35,880 nt of DNA from CAYLZO01 sp964387775 (GTDB lineage Bacteria > Chloroflexota > Anaerolineae > JAAYZQ01): positions 1-35,880 of the forward strand of contig CAYLZO010000020.1 in the NCBI GenBank assembly GCA_964387775.1. The letters run 5' to 3'. The translations under genes were made by a program, and so were the position numbers. The notes beneath the pieces are model-generated. The model saw only the letters and a list, made by a program, of their open reading frames with translations, was not told the DNA's origin and searched no databases. Shown piece by piece: positions 13,530 to 22,717 of the stretch. Numbering within the stretch: the first letter of the stretch is position 1; every line of letters begins with the position of its first letter.

Positions 13530-16500
13530 TTAGGGCTGGAACAGGATCGATATCCTCAGGGAATCTTGGTAGCGCCGCCAGCGCCAGACGGGCCAGGGCT
13601 CGGCTGTACCGGCGTCTACCGCCTGCAACGCTCCTTCGACGAGTTGGCGGTCCTCTGGGCTGGCCAGCGGCAACCCGGCCAGCAACGACCGGGCCTCAAG
13701 CAAGGCGGCGCGAGCGGCGGTCGTGTCTCCGGCCCGGAGGTGGGCCTCGGCCCGCCGGTAGTGCGCCAGCGCCAGACCGCCGGCGTCGCCCTCGGCTTGG
13801 CACAACTGGGCGGCCCGGTCGTAGGCTGCCGCGGCTTCCGCCACACTTCCCTGGGCCAGCTGCCGGTCCCCCAGGCGACAGGCAGCCAACGCTCCGGCCA
13901 GCGGCTGGCCCAGGTCCAGATAAGCCCGCTGAGCGGCCGCCCAATCGCCCGCCAGGTCGTCCAACAGCGCGGCAATCCCCGAGGCCCAGGCCCCCGACTC
14001 GGCGCGGACCAAGGCGCGACCCCGGTCTATCCACGCCTCCGCCTCCTCATCACCCTCGCGCCCCAGCAGCCAGGCCAGCGTGGCCGCGGCCCCGAGCTCG
14101 TCACCCGCCGCTCGCTCGGCCCACGCCCGCCGGGCACAAATCACCGCCTCGGCGGCTCGGTCCTGGGTGGGCAAAACCAGGGCCAACTTGAGCCCCAGGC
14201 CGGGTCGCGTCTCTGCGTCTGGAAGGGCGGAGGCTCGCTCGTAGGCAGCGACGGCCTCGGCAAAGGCCCCCGTCAGCGAGGCCAGGTCGCCGAGGCCCTC
14301 GTGAGCCCGGGCTTGGAGCGCTCTCGCTTCTGCATCGGTCTCGTCTTCCGGGATCTGGCCCAAGGCAGCCAGTGCCCGCTCGTAGCGGTCCCTTGCTTGG
14401 GGATAGGCGTAGCGCCGCCGGGCTTTGTGGCCTGCGAGCAGCAAATAGCGGGCAGCGGGCCGGCTCGACGCTGCCGCTTCGTAGTGGTGAGCCAACAATT
14501 CGGCGTGCGGCTCCAGGTCGGAGGCATAGTGGGCTTCCAGGTGGGCGGCCAGCCGGCCGTGCAAATCGCGCCGCCGCCGGCTCGAGAGGCTGCGATAGGC
14601 GACTTCGCGGAGCGCCGTCTGGCGGAAAGCGTAAAGAACGTCGGCACCACGCTCGGCTCGAAACACCAACCCGGCCTCCTCCAGGCCGGCCAGGTCGCCG
14701 CGCAGAAACCCTTCGTCCACCGGGCGCCGCGAACGCGCCAAAGACTCTGTCCGCAGAGCACGGACCTCGGCCAGACGGAACTCGACGCCGGCTACAGAAG
14801 CGGCGCGCGCCGTGTCCCGCTGGCCCAGGGGCAGGCTATCCAGGCAGCTGAGCACCAGCTCCTGCAGCGTGTTGGAAGCGGCCAGCCCCTGCCGGAGGCT
14901 CTCTCGGGCCGAGTCCCCTCCTCGCCGGAGCCAGCGGGTTATCTCTTCCACGAACAATGGATTGCCTCGACTTTGTTCATAGATGGCGCCGGCCAATTCG
15001 TCGTCCACGGCTTTGCCCAGCAGGCCGCCGGCCAGCGTCGCCGTGCCCTGCCGGTCCAACGGCCCCAGCGTCAAGCCGGCGCCGGGCAGGGCCTCGCGTC
15101 GTTGCCCTGCCTCGCTGCGCCGCACCACCAGGATCAGCACCGGGAGCCGCCGCAGCGCCCCGGCCAGGTAGCCAAAGAGCGCCTCCGAGGCCGGGTCGAG
15201 CCACTGGGCGTTCTCGAAACAGAGCAGTAGGGGCGACGTGGAAACCTTTCGGGCCAGCAGCTCGCCCACCGCCCGGTGCAGGCGCCCTTGCTGCCGGGCG
15301 GCCACCCGCCCCTGGAGGGTCTGCCAGGTCCCCTGCGGCTGAGCCGCGCGGCGATCCTGTACGAGGCGCCACAGGTCGAATTCGTCCCGGTCAGCGTCCG
15401 CGTCCGCCTGGGCTACCTTTTGCTCCAGCCGGGCAAAGAGCGCCGGCTGGCCGGCATCCGCGGCTTTCCGCACCGGCAGGCTGGTCTCTGGGACGAGGCG
15501 GGCCGGCACGTCGAGCAGTCCGCGTAGGGCTTCGGCGCGCTCGCCGGCCAGGTGGAGATCGTCCACGGCCTGCCAGAAGCTGGCTGCCCGGCCGTCCACC
15601 TCTGCCCCCGGCCCGATGCCCATCAGGGCTTGCAGGGCCACGATCCAGGGCGCGTAGGGTGTCTGTGCGCCAAACGAGCGGCAGGGCGCCACGATGGCAC
15701 GGTAGCCACGGGCCACCGCCCGGCTCGCCAGGTGGTCGGCCAGGTGGCTCTTGCCCACGCCGGCCGGTCCTTCGAGGGTCAGAAGGGCGCCCCGACCGGC
15801 CTGTACCCGGCGCAATACGGCCTCCAGCCGGTCGATCTCGGCCTCGCGGCCGAGCAAAGCGCCCCGTTGGCCCAGGCGGCGGGCGACGACCGAGCGTGGA
15901 TCGTCACGCCGACCGGCCGGCTCGTAGATGGGGATGGGCTCGCTCTTGCCCTTGACGCGGATGGGCGGCAGCGCCGTCGCCGCCGCGTGGTCTGCCACGG
16001 CTTCGTAGACCCGCTGGCTGAGCAAGACCTGGCCCGGCCGGGCGGCGGCCATCAGCCGGGCGGCCAGGTTGACGTCGTCGCCCATGACCGTGTACTCGCG
16101 GCGGGTGGGCGAGCCGGCTAGCCCGGCAAAGGTCGGCCCCTGGGTGATGCCCATGCGCTGCCGGAGCACCGGGCCGTCTTCATCCGGGGGCAGGATGCCG
16201 GCCAGCCGTCGCTGCCAGCGCGCATTCAGCCGGGCCAGGGCTTTGTTCATCTCCCCGGCGGCGGTCACGGCGCGCAGGGGGTCGTCCTCGTGGGCCACCG
16301 GCGCGCCGAACAGGATGAGCATCTTGGACCCCCGGCCGTAGGGGTCGATGCGGCTGACGACGCCCCCACGCCCGGCGACGATGCGCTGCATGGCCCGGAA
16401 ATAGTCGTCCAGCAGGGCCGTCACCTGGCGCGCAGCCTGGGCCCGCCCCGGATCCGCCTGGATCGCCCCCCCCTGGTCCTGCTCCCAGGGGGCCAGCAGC

Positions 16501-17594
16501 GTTTCCGGGCCGGTCACGTTGGCGAACAGGACGGTCGCGGGGCGATTTTCGCTCTGCACCTGGCGCTGCCGGGCGTGGCCCACGATCTGCCGCACCAAGT
16601 CCTCGGCCAGGTAGGGGATCAGAGCCTCGATCTGGCGCAGCGCCACCTCCATCTGGGCGACGAGGGCGTGGGGCCGGGCGTTCCAGGGGATGGCCCCCCG
16701 GGCCCGGCGGCGCTCCGCCTTGATCTCGTAGCTGCCCAACTCTGTGCCCGGGTCTGACTCGACGTGGCAGAATCCGGCGGCCTGCGTCTGGCAGCAACCG
16801 GCGTCGAGATAGGTGGCGGTGGCCTCGTCGGCGACGATCTGGTCCACCTGGGCCACGCCTTCGGCAGCCAGGGTCCGGGCCACGACCCCGCCCAGGACCA
16901 CGTACTCCATCCGCTCCGCGCTGCCGACGCTGGCGGCCAGGAAACCACCGGTGCCGATCCCGATCTTGATCTGGAGGCCGACCGGCCCCATCGGTGTGGG
17001 AATGGCGGCAAAGTCGTCCATGGCGGCCAGCATGCGCTGGCCGGCCCGCACCGCCCAGCGCGCCTGCTCGCCGTCCTTCTGCTCGGGAAAGTAGGCCAGC
17101 AGGGCATCGCCGGCAAACTTGAGCAGATCGCCGCCCGACTGGGCCAGGACGTCGAGCATGGCCGTGAAATACGCGTTGATGGCCCAGGTGAGCTGCTCGA
17201 TGCCCTCGTTAGGGTCGGCGCCGCCAACGCCGGGGCCGGCCAGCCGCTCCGAGAGGGCCGTGAATCCACTCACGTCGGCAAAGAGCAAAGTGCCGCGCAG
17301 CCACCGGCCCTGTACCTGGCCGGCCACCGGGCGGCGGATCTTGTCCTGGGCCAGGTGGTGGGGCAGGTAAGTGGATAGTAAGTAGAGGATCGAGCGCAAC
17401 CGTTCCAGGGCGTTGAGCAACAGGCCCCGGCGCGGCGGCCCCTCGTTGACCTGGCGCCAGAGGCGCCGCGACAGGTAGCGCTCCAGCCCGGGCGGCAGGG
17501 CCACGGCCTCGTCGCCCGCCCCTTCCTCCGGCGGTGCCGGCCGCTCGCCCAGCAGAGACGACAGCAGTGTCTCGGTCGCCGGCTGCGATCGCAC
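13530..17594 (-). CDS. Tandem class III nucleotidyl cyclase-AAA-TPR protein (soluble adenylyl cyclase-like)
   Basis: A 1,354-residue multidomain protein. Cyclase domain 1 (about 95-260) keeps metal Asp107 (LFADVSGF), Lys159 and Asp163 (LLKFAGDALLAYF). Cyclase domain 2 (about 350-530) has Asn359 in place of the metal Asp (LFANVTG) but keeps YTVMGDDVNLAAR with Asp506, Asn509 and Arg513. An AAA/STAND-like ATPase follows, with Walker A GPAGVGKS at 609-616 and a Walker-B-like LLLCFENAQWLD at about 789-800. TPR-like helical repeats fill about 1000-1330. This order matches mammalian soluble adenylyl cyclase and many bacterial relatives. The start is GTG 17594, five bases after the receiver-GAF stop. 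The product is expected to be cAMP, but adenine versus guanine specificity is not proven by the sequence. Confidence 0.88.
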   Translation of the reverse strand: MRSQPATETLLSSLLGERPAPPEEGAGDEAVALPPGLERYLSRRLWRQVNEGPPRRGLLLNALERLRSILYLLSTYLPHHLAQDKIRRPVAGQVQGRWLRGTLLFADVSGFTALSERLAGPGVGGADPNEGIEQLTWAINAYFTAMLDVLAQSGGDLLKFAGDALLAYFPEQKDGEQARWAVRAGQRMLAAMDDFAAIPTPMGPVGLQIKIGIGTGGFLAASVGSAERMEYVVLGGVVARTLAAEGVAQVDQIVADEATATYLDAGCCQTQAAGFCHVESDPGTELGSYEIKAERRRARGAIPWNARPHALVAQMEVALRQIEALIPYLAEDLVRQIVGHARQRQVQSENRPATVLFANVTGPETLLAPWEQDQGGAIQADPGRAQAARQVTALLDDYFRAMQRIVAGRGGVVSRIDPYGRGSKMLILFGAPVAHEDDPLRAVTAAGEMNKALARLNARWQRRLAGILPPDEDGPVLRQRMGITQGPTFAGLAGSPTRREYTVMGDDVNLAARLMAAARPGQVLLSQRVYEAVADHAAATALPPIRVKGKSEPIPIYEPAGRRDDPRSVVARRLGQRGALLGREAEIDRLEAVLRRVQAGRGALLTLEGPAGVGKSHLADHLASRAVARGYRAIVAPCRSFGAQTPYAPWIVALQALMGIGPGAEVDGRAASFWQAVDDLHLAGERAEALRGLLDVPARLVPETSLPVRKAADAGQPALFARLEQKVAQADADADRDEFDLWRLVQDRRAAQPQGTWQTLQGRVAARQQGRLHRAVGELLARKVSTSPLLLCFENAQWLDPASEALFGYLAGALRRLPVLILVVRRSEAGQRREALPGAGLTLGPLDRQGTATLAGGLLGKAVDDELAGAIYEQSRGNPLFVEEITRWLRRGGDSARESLRQGLAASNTLQELVLSCLDSLPLGQRDTARAASVAGVEFRLAEVRALRTESLARSRRPVDEGFLRGDLAGLEEAGLVFRAERGADVLYAFRQTALREVAYRSLSSRRRRDLHGRLAAHLEAHYASDLEPHAELLAHHYEAAASSRPAARYLLLAGHKARRRYAYPQARDRYERALAALGQIPEDETDAEARALQARAHEGLGDLASLTGAFAEAVAAYERASALPDAETRPGLGLKLALVLPTQDRAAEAVICARRAWAERAAGDELGAAATLAWLLGREGDEEAEAWIDRGRALVRAESGAWASGIAALLDDLAGDWAAAQRAYLDLGQPLAGALAACRLGDRQLAQGSVAEAAAAYDRAAQLCQAEGDAGGLALAHYRRAEAHLRAGDTTAARAALLEARSLLAGLPLASPEDRQLVEGALQAVDAGTAEPWPVWRWRRYQDSLRISILFQP

Positions 17595-17599
17595 CGCCC

Positions 17600-18754
17600 C
17601 TACCCTTCTGATCTCTGTTCCCGGATGCGGCGCGCCCGCTCGCGGAGCTGCTGAAAGTATTCCGTCTCGGTGATCTCGGCCACCTGTTTCTGGCGCTTGG
17701 TCTCGTCGATCTCGACCTTGAGGGCACGGACCTCTTTGCGCAGGGCGCGCTCGCGGGCCTGGGAGGCGCGGAGTTCGTCGATGGTGCGCCGCAACTCGCG
17801 GTTGGCCTGCCCCAACTGGCGGTACAGGAGTGAGTTATCGAGGACGATGGCTGCCTCGTGGGCAAAGATGCGCAACGTCTCCAGCAGGTCGTCGCCAAAG
17901 GCGTTCTCGCGGGTGCTGGCCAGGGCCAGCAACCCCGAGACCCGCTCGCGGCTCATGAGCGGCAGGGCAACAAAGTCCTTCAAGTCACGGGCCGGCCCTT
18001 CGATGTGGGGCGACTTGCTTTCGACCGCCCGCTCCAGGTCAACGGTCAGGCTGTGGCTGCGGCTCTCCTCCAGGACACGGCGCTTGACGTCGGTCAGGGC
18101 CTCCGGTGTGACGGCGCCATGGACGTGGAGCCGGGCGTAGCTGTCGGGCGGGTCGCGGACGACGAGCACGGCCACACCAAAGTCTACCACCTTGGCCAGC
18201 AGGTCGAGCACGGCCGAGACGGTCTCGTCAAAATCCATCATCTTGACCGCCAGCGAACCCAACTCGTTGACGATGGTCGATTGGAAGAGTTTGTTGTCGA
18301 GCAAGCTGTTGACCTGTTCCAGCACGCCGATCTCGCTCACGTCCCGGGCGGCCAGATCCTCGCCGGCCTCCGCCCGCTCGCTCGTCTCGAGCAGGTGCTG
18401 GATGCGGTCGAAGAGGCTTTCGTCCTCCAGGTCCTTGACAAAGTACTCGTCGGCGCCGGTGGCCAGGCCCCAGAAGCGATCGGCGGCCAGATCACGGGAG
18501 GTGAGGATCAGGACGGGGATCTGGCTGGTGGCCCGGTCGGCCTTGATGAGGCGGCAGACCTGGTAGCCGTTCATCTTGGGCATCTCGATGTCGAGGAGGA
18601 CGAGGTCGGGCTGGACGCTGTAGGTCCGCTCGATGGCCTCGATGCCGTCCGTGGCGACCTCCACCTCGTAGCCCATGGTGCCGAGCATGAACTTCATGAT
18701 CTCGACGATGGTGGGGCTATCGTCGGCGACGAGAATGGTCTTGGGTTCACTCAT
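17600..18754 (-). CDS. Response regulator: receiver-GAF with C-terminal coiled-coil tail
   Basis: A 384-residue protein without a DNA-binding domain. The receiver (about 5-125) has the acidic pair DD at 11-12, phospho-acceptor Asp55 (LVLLDIEMP), the conserved Thr in VLILTSRD and Lys in YFVKD. A linker helix is followed by a GAF domain (about 155-300) and a coiled coil ending in LKVEIDETKRQKQVAEITET and EYFQQLRERARRIREQ, nearly the same tail as the cyclic-nucleotide-binding protein at 12736-13506. An ATG two codons upstream (18760) is possible, but the ATG at 18754 has GAGG six bases ahead. It sits between cheA and the cyclase gene, so it is the best candidate to take phosphate from CheA and pass the signal to the cyclase. 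Confidence 0.9.
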   Translation of the reverse strand: MSEPKTILVADDSPTIVEIMKFMLGTMGYEVEVATDGIEAIERTYSVQPDLVLLDIEMPKMNGYQVCRLIKADRATSQIPVLILTSRDLAADRFWGLATGADEYFVKDLEDESLFDRIQHLLETSERAEAGEDLAARDVSEIGVLEQVNSLLDNKLFQSTIVNELGSLAVKMMDFDETVSAVLDLLAKVVDFGVAVLVVRDPPDSYARLHVHGAVTPEALTDVKRRVLEESRSHSLTVDLERAVESKSPHIEGPARDLKDFVALPLMSRERVSGLLALASTRENAFGDDLLETLRIFAHEAAIVLDNSLLYRQLGQANRELRRTIDELRASQARERALRKEVRALKVEIDETKRQKQVAEITETEYFQQLRERARRIREQRSEG

Positions 18755-18787
18755 TTTCATCCTCTTTTCCAGGAAACGTGCAAAACG

Positions 18788-21082
18788 TTAGGGTGCGGCC
18801 CGACCCAGCAGGCTGGCGACCGTCGTCGTCAGGTCTGTCTGGTCAAAGCTGCCCTTGACAATGTAGGCGTCGGCGCCGACCTCCAGGCCGCGCCGCCGGT
18901 CCTCCTCCTTGTCGCGGGAGGAGACGATGACAATGGGCACGTGGACGTAGCGCTCGTCGCGGCGCAGTTGCTCGGTCAGCGACAGGCCATCGAGACGCGG
19001 CATCTCGATATCCACCACCAGCAGGTCATAGTAAGCCCCCTCGTCGGCGCCGGGGGCCTGGCCGATGACCCGCAGGGCGTCCAGACCGTCTTTGGCCAGG
19101 TCCACCTGGTAGCCACTGGCCTCCAGGATCGTCTTTTCGATCTCGCGGGTGTTGAGCGAGTCGTCCACCACCAGAATGTGGGGTGCCTCTTCCGCCTCGC
19201 CCTCCTCGGCAGCAGCGGGACGCACCGAGGGCAGGCCGCGCACGATGCGGATCAGGCCTGGCACGTGCAAAATGGGGAGGATCGTGCCATCGGGGGCGAT
19301 GGTTGCCCCGGCCAAAAGCCCGATGGTCTTCATGTGCCCCGGCAGGGACTTGATGAGCACGTCTTCCTCGTTGGCCACGCCGCCCACGACAAAGCCCACG
19401 CGCTCGTCGGCGGCCTGGGCGATGACCAGGTAGAGCCACGGTCCGGTCGCCGTGGGCGTCGCGGTTGAGGATTCGGCCCAGGCAGGCAGGTCCAGCACCT
19501 CGGCCATGCGGGCGATGGGCACGATCTGGTCGCGCAGGCGGATAGCCTGGCGGTCCACCACCTGGATGACTTCTCCAGGCCGCACCCGCGTCGTCTCTGA
19601 GACGTAGGTCACGGGCAGGCCAAAGGTGTCCCCCCCTACGTCCACAAAGAGGATGCGTTGGGTGGTCAGGATGAGGGGCAGGGTCAAGAGGAAGCGGGTG
19701 CCCTGGCCCGGCTCGGTCTCGACGGAAATGTCGCCTTTGAGCTCCTCGATGACGTTGCGCCGGACGACGTCCAGGCCGACGCCCCGGCCCGAGAGGTCGG
19801 TCACCTCCCGGCTCGTCGTCAAGCCGGAGAGAAAGATCAGGCTCGTCACCTCCCGGTCGGACATGGTCCGCAGCGACTCTTCGGTGACCACCCCCTGCTC
19901 CAGCGCCTTCTGCCGGATGGCGTCCAAGGGCAGGCCCCGGCCATCGTCCTGGACTTCGACGTGGATGCTGCCGCCCATCGGGTAGGCGCGGAGGGAGATC
20001 GTGCCCCGGCGGTCTTTGCCGGCCGCCTCCCGCTCGTCGGCCGGCTCGATGCCGTGATCCAGGGCGTTGCGCAGCATGTGCATCAGTGGATCGTTGATCC
20101 GTTCCAACATCTGTTTGTCCAGCTCGGTCTCTCCGCCCTGGATGTCGAGGTCCACTTCCTTCCCGCGTTCTCGGGCCAGGTCGCGCACCGCCCGGGGAAA
20201 GGCGTCGAACACGGTAGAAATGGGCAGCATCCGCAGGCTCAGGGCGTCCTCCTGGAGTTCCATCACCACCTGGCTCAGGTTCGCCACGTCTTCGCGGTTC
20301 TGCTTGAACAGAACGTCCAGGCCGTCTCGGAGTTCCTGGCTGCTGGCCAAGAGAGGCTCGACCCCAGGATCGTCCTCGCCAAAGCGTGCCCGCAGGAGCC
20401 GCCAGTGGTCCCTGGCCAGCGCCCGGACCCGGTGCAGATCGGCCTGGCGCATCTCGGCCCGCTTCTGGGCGGCAATGACCTCGCCGGAGAGGCGGATCGT
20501 CTTGTCCAGCTTGGAGGCGCTGACGCGGATCTGCTCCTCGGTCACGACCGGCCGGCGCCGGCGCCCCGGCGCCGGGGGTGCGGGCTGGGTGGGCGGCGCC
20601 TCGACCTCTGGTTCCGGTTCGGGTTCCGGCTCGGCGGCCGCGACCGGCGGTGGGGCAGCGGGTTCCAGGGGCTCGCCCTGGGCCGTCCGCTCCAGCAGGT
20701 CCACGACCTCTTTGACGGCGACCTCCCCCTCACGGCCCTCGACGATGGCCTGGCGCGCGGCATCCATGGTGTCCAGGGCACGGAAGAGCAGGTCGCAGAC
20801 TGCGCCGGTGGCTGCCAGCCGCTCCTCCTTGATCTCCAGGAGGAGGTCCTCCAGCTTGTGGGCCACCTGGTTGATCTCTTTGAAGCCCATCATTCGCGCC
20901 GAGCCCTTGAGGGTGTGGGCCGCGCGCAAGATGTCGGCCATCAAGGCTTGCCCCGAGCTGGTCGAGGGGTCGGCGTCGGCCTCGCCCCGCTCCAGTTGCA
21001 GGATCCCCTCGTTGAGTTTTTGCAGGTGCTCCTCAGCTTCGGCGCTGAACTTGCCTATAAAGAGCGAGCGGTCGAATTTCAT
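18788..21082 (-). CDS. cheA: Hybrid chemotaxis histidine kinase CheA with C-terminal receiver
   Basis: The central kinase of the chemosensory array. The 764-residue product has one Hpt domain with His56 (ILRAAHTLKG). An Asp/Pro/Glu/Ala-rich linker (about 160-205) and a dimerisation region follow. The ATPase domain has HMLRNALDHGIEP, DDGRGLPLD and SGRGVGLDVVR. Then come a CheW-like domain (about 500-640) and a C-terminal receiver (about 645-760: LVVDDSLNTRE, DLLVVDIEMPRLDG). No P2 CheY-binding domain is evident; the attached receiver may be the first phospho-acceptor, as in ChpA or FrzE. The ATG at 21082 has GGAGAAACCGAGT ahead and starts at the true N-terminus. The Hpt domain contains a short in-frame repeat insertion at 20946-20970. 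Confidence 0.94.
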   Translation of the reverse strand: MKFDRSLFIGKFSAEAEEHLQKLNEGILQLERGEADADPSTSSGQALMADILRAAHTLKGSARMMGFKEINQVAHKLEDLLLEIKEERLAATGAVCDLLFRALDTMDAARQAIVEGREGEVAVKEVVDLLERTAQGEPLEPAAPPPVAAAEPEPEPEPEVEAPPTQPAPPAPGRRRRPVVTEEQIRVSASKLDKTIRLSGEVIAAQKRAEMRQADLHRVRALARDHWRLLRARFGEDDPGVEPLLASSQELRDGLDVLFKQNREDVANLSQVVMELQEDALSLRMLPISTVFDAFPRAVRDLARERGKEVDLDIQGGETELDKQMLERINDPLMHMLRNALDHGIEPADEREAAGKDRRGTISLRAYPMGGSIHVEVQDDGRGLPLDAIRQKALEQGVVTEESLRTMSDREVTSLIFLSGLTTSREVTDLSGRGVGLDVVRRNVIEELKGDISVETEPGQGTRFLLTLPLILTTQRILFVDVGGDTFGLPVTYVSETTRVRPGEVIQVVDRQAIRLRDQIVPIARMAEVLDLPAWAESSTATPTATGPWLYLVIAQAADERVGFVVGGVANEEDVLIKSLPGHMKTIGLLAGATIAPDGTILPILHVPGLIRIVRGLPSVRPAAAEEGEAEEAPHILVVDDSLNTREIEKTILEASGYQVDLAKDGLDALRVIGQAPGADEGAYYDLLVVDIEMPRLDGLSLTEQLRRDERYVHVPIVIVSSRDKEEDRRRGLEVGADAYIVKGSFDQTDLTTTVASLLGRAAP
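20946..20970. repeat. Dispersed-type short repeat inserted in frame within cheA Hpt domain
   Basis: The plus strand reads GCTTGCCCCGAGCTGGTCGA then GGGGT; in the cheA frame this encodes PSTSSGQA, and in an opposite frame CPELVEG. Both peptides are hallmarks of a short, partly palindromic repeat of the CCTGAGCNNGTCGAAGG type that is widely dispersed in many bacterial genomes. It lengthens the loop just before the phospho-accepting helix without breaking the frame. I saw no other copy in this window. Confidence 0.65.
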
Positions 21083-21158
21083 ACTCGGTTTCTCCCCGAT
21101 GACATCTGGCCGGCTGCTGCGCGATAAGTGACGATGGGCAAGATGCCCCTGACCCGGC

Positions 21159-22694
21159 TCACAGCCCGGCCTCCGCCGACGACGAACCCATGTGGCGCCG
21201 CGATCTGGCCAGGTTGACTTCACACGCCTGGCGGAGCATGTCGTCCTCCAGGCCAGAGAGTCTCATGTCGTTCGCCTTGCCGGGACGGTGGTTCATGCGG
21301 AGCACGTTGAGCGTGTTCTTGTATTCTCGCCGGGCGTGCTCCCACTGGCCCAGCGCCTGGTGGGCCTCGGCCAGGTAAAAGTGCGCGCCCGGGTGCTCGG
21401 GCTGCAAATAGACCACCGTCTTGAGGGCCTCAATCGCTTCTCGGACCTGGCCCCGATGATGGGCGATCATGCCCATGAGAAAGTGGGCGTCTGTGCGCCA
21501 GGGATCGTGGGCCAGCAGGATCTGGCAGGCCTCCTCTGCCTCGTCCAGCCGCCCGGTCTGTAAAAGGATGGCGGCACGCAAGGCCCAGGCGTCGAGCACC
21601 AGGGGCTGCTCCTCTGGCAACCGGTCGAGTTCCCGCAAGGCAGCCTCATAGTTCTGGTAGCGGAAGGCTGCCTGGGCGCGCTCCAGCGGCGAATCGACGG
21701 CGGGCGGCACCGGCGTGGGCGCGGGTCGCTCAACGCGGCGTCGGGGCCCAGGCCCTTCGGCAACTGGCTGGGCCTCCCGTGGCTGGAGCTTGAGGGGTTT
21801 CGAAATCGACGTCAATGCCTGCTGCCCGGGGGAGCGTCCCTTGCGAAAGAGGAAGGTCTTGCCCTCCGAGAGAAGCTCCAGCCGCCCCTGATTGTGGCCC
21901 ATCGTCTCGGCCGAGGCGACAAAGAGGTAACCGCCCTCCCGCAACGAGCCGGCCAGGCGGGCGTTGAGGCGATCCCGGGCCTCGGAACCGAAATAGATGG
22001 TCACGTTGCGGCAAAAGATGACGTCCAAGTCCGAGAGATCGGCCGGGCAGCACGCTACGGCCAGGTTGTGGACCGAAAACGTGACCAGCCGGGCCACCTC
22101 GTCGCCAACGCGGTAGCTACTGCCATCGAAGCGGAAGTAGCGCTCCCTCAGTTCGGAGGGCACCAGGCGCAGGGCGCGCTCGCCGTAGTGACCCCGCCGC
22201 GCCACTTCGATAGCGTCGGCGTCAATGTCGGTGCCGAGGATCTCGGCTTCGATGGGACCGTGCCGTCGCTGGTACTCTAGCACGGTGATGGCCAAAGAGT
22301 AGGGTTCCTCGCCGGTCGCGCAACCGGCGCTCCACAGCCGCAGGGGTGCCCGCTCCGAAGGGTCCACCGGCACAGGGAATTTCCTGGCGGCGACCAGTTC
22401 TGGAAGGACGCGCCTGCGCAGCGCCTCGAACTGGTGGAGCTCGCGGAAAAAGAAGGTCTCCTTGTTGGTCAAGAGTTGGACCAGGTTGTTGATTTCGCCG
22501 TTGGGCGCCCCTTCGAGGAGCGGCCAATAATCGGCGACGCCGGCCAGCCCGCGGGCGCTCAGGCGCCGGGCAACGGCCCGCTCCAGTGCTTCGTTCCCCA
22601 GGAGGGGCTGTCCGAGACCGCTGTGTTGGCCGATGAGGTCTCGCAACCGACTGCGATCCTCCTGGCCCAGATACCTCCGAGTGTCATTTCGCAT
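21159..22694 (-). CDS. cheR: CheR chemoreceptor methyltransferase with C-terminal TPR domain
   Basis: CheR methylates glutamates of chemoreceptors using S-adenosylmethionine. The 511-residue product has the N-terminal helical domain (about 1-75, ending in NLVQLLTNKETFFFRE) and the Rossmann methyltransferase domain (about 80-285). In that domain, RLWSAGCATGEEPYSL is SAM motif I, GTDIDADAIEVA follows, and DVIFCRNVTIYF is the CRNV signature. A Pro/Arg-rich linker leads to about four TPR-like repeats (about 330-480: AAFRYQNYEAALRELDRLPE). TPR fusions are known in alternative-function Che systems and probably serve localisation. The start at ATG 22694 lacks a clear ribosome-binding site; it is 23 bases after the cheB stop, so coupling is likely. 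Confidence 0.93.
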   Translation of the reverse strand: MRNDTRRYLGQEDRSRLRDLIGQHSGLGQPLLGNEALERAVARRLSARGLAGVADYWPLLEGAPNGEINNLVQLLTNKETFFFRELHQFEALRRRVLPELVAARKFPVPVDPSERAPLRLWSAGCATGEEPYSLAITVLEYQRRHGPIEAEILGTDIDADAIEVARRGHYGERALRLVPSELRERYFRFDGSSYRVGDEVARLVTFSVHNLAVACCPADLSDLDVIFCRNVTIYFGSEARDRLNARLAGSLREGGYLFVASAETMGHNQGRLELLSEGKTFLFRKGRSPGQQALTSISKPLKLQPREAQPVAEGPGPRRRVERPAPTPVPPAVDSPLERAQAAFRYQNYEAALRELDRLPEEQPLVLDAWALRAAILLQTGRLDEAEEACQILLAHDPWRTDAHFLMGMIAHHRGQVREAIEALKTVVYLQPEHPGAHFYLAEAHQALGQWEHARREYKNTLNVLRMNHRPGKANDMRLSGLEDDMLRQACEVNLARSRRHMGSSSAEAGL

Positions 22695-22717
22695 GGATCA
22701 ATTATTGCGCCTGGCGC

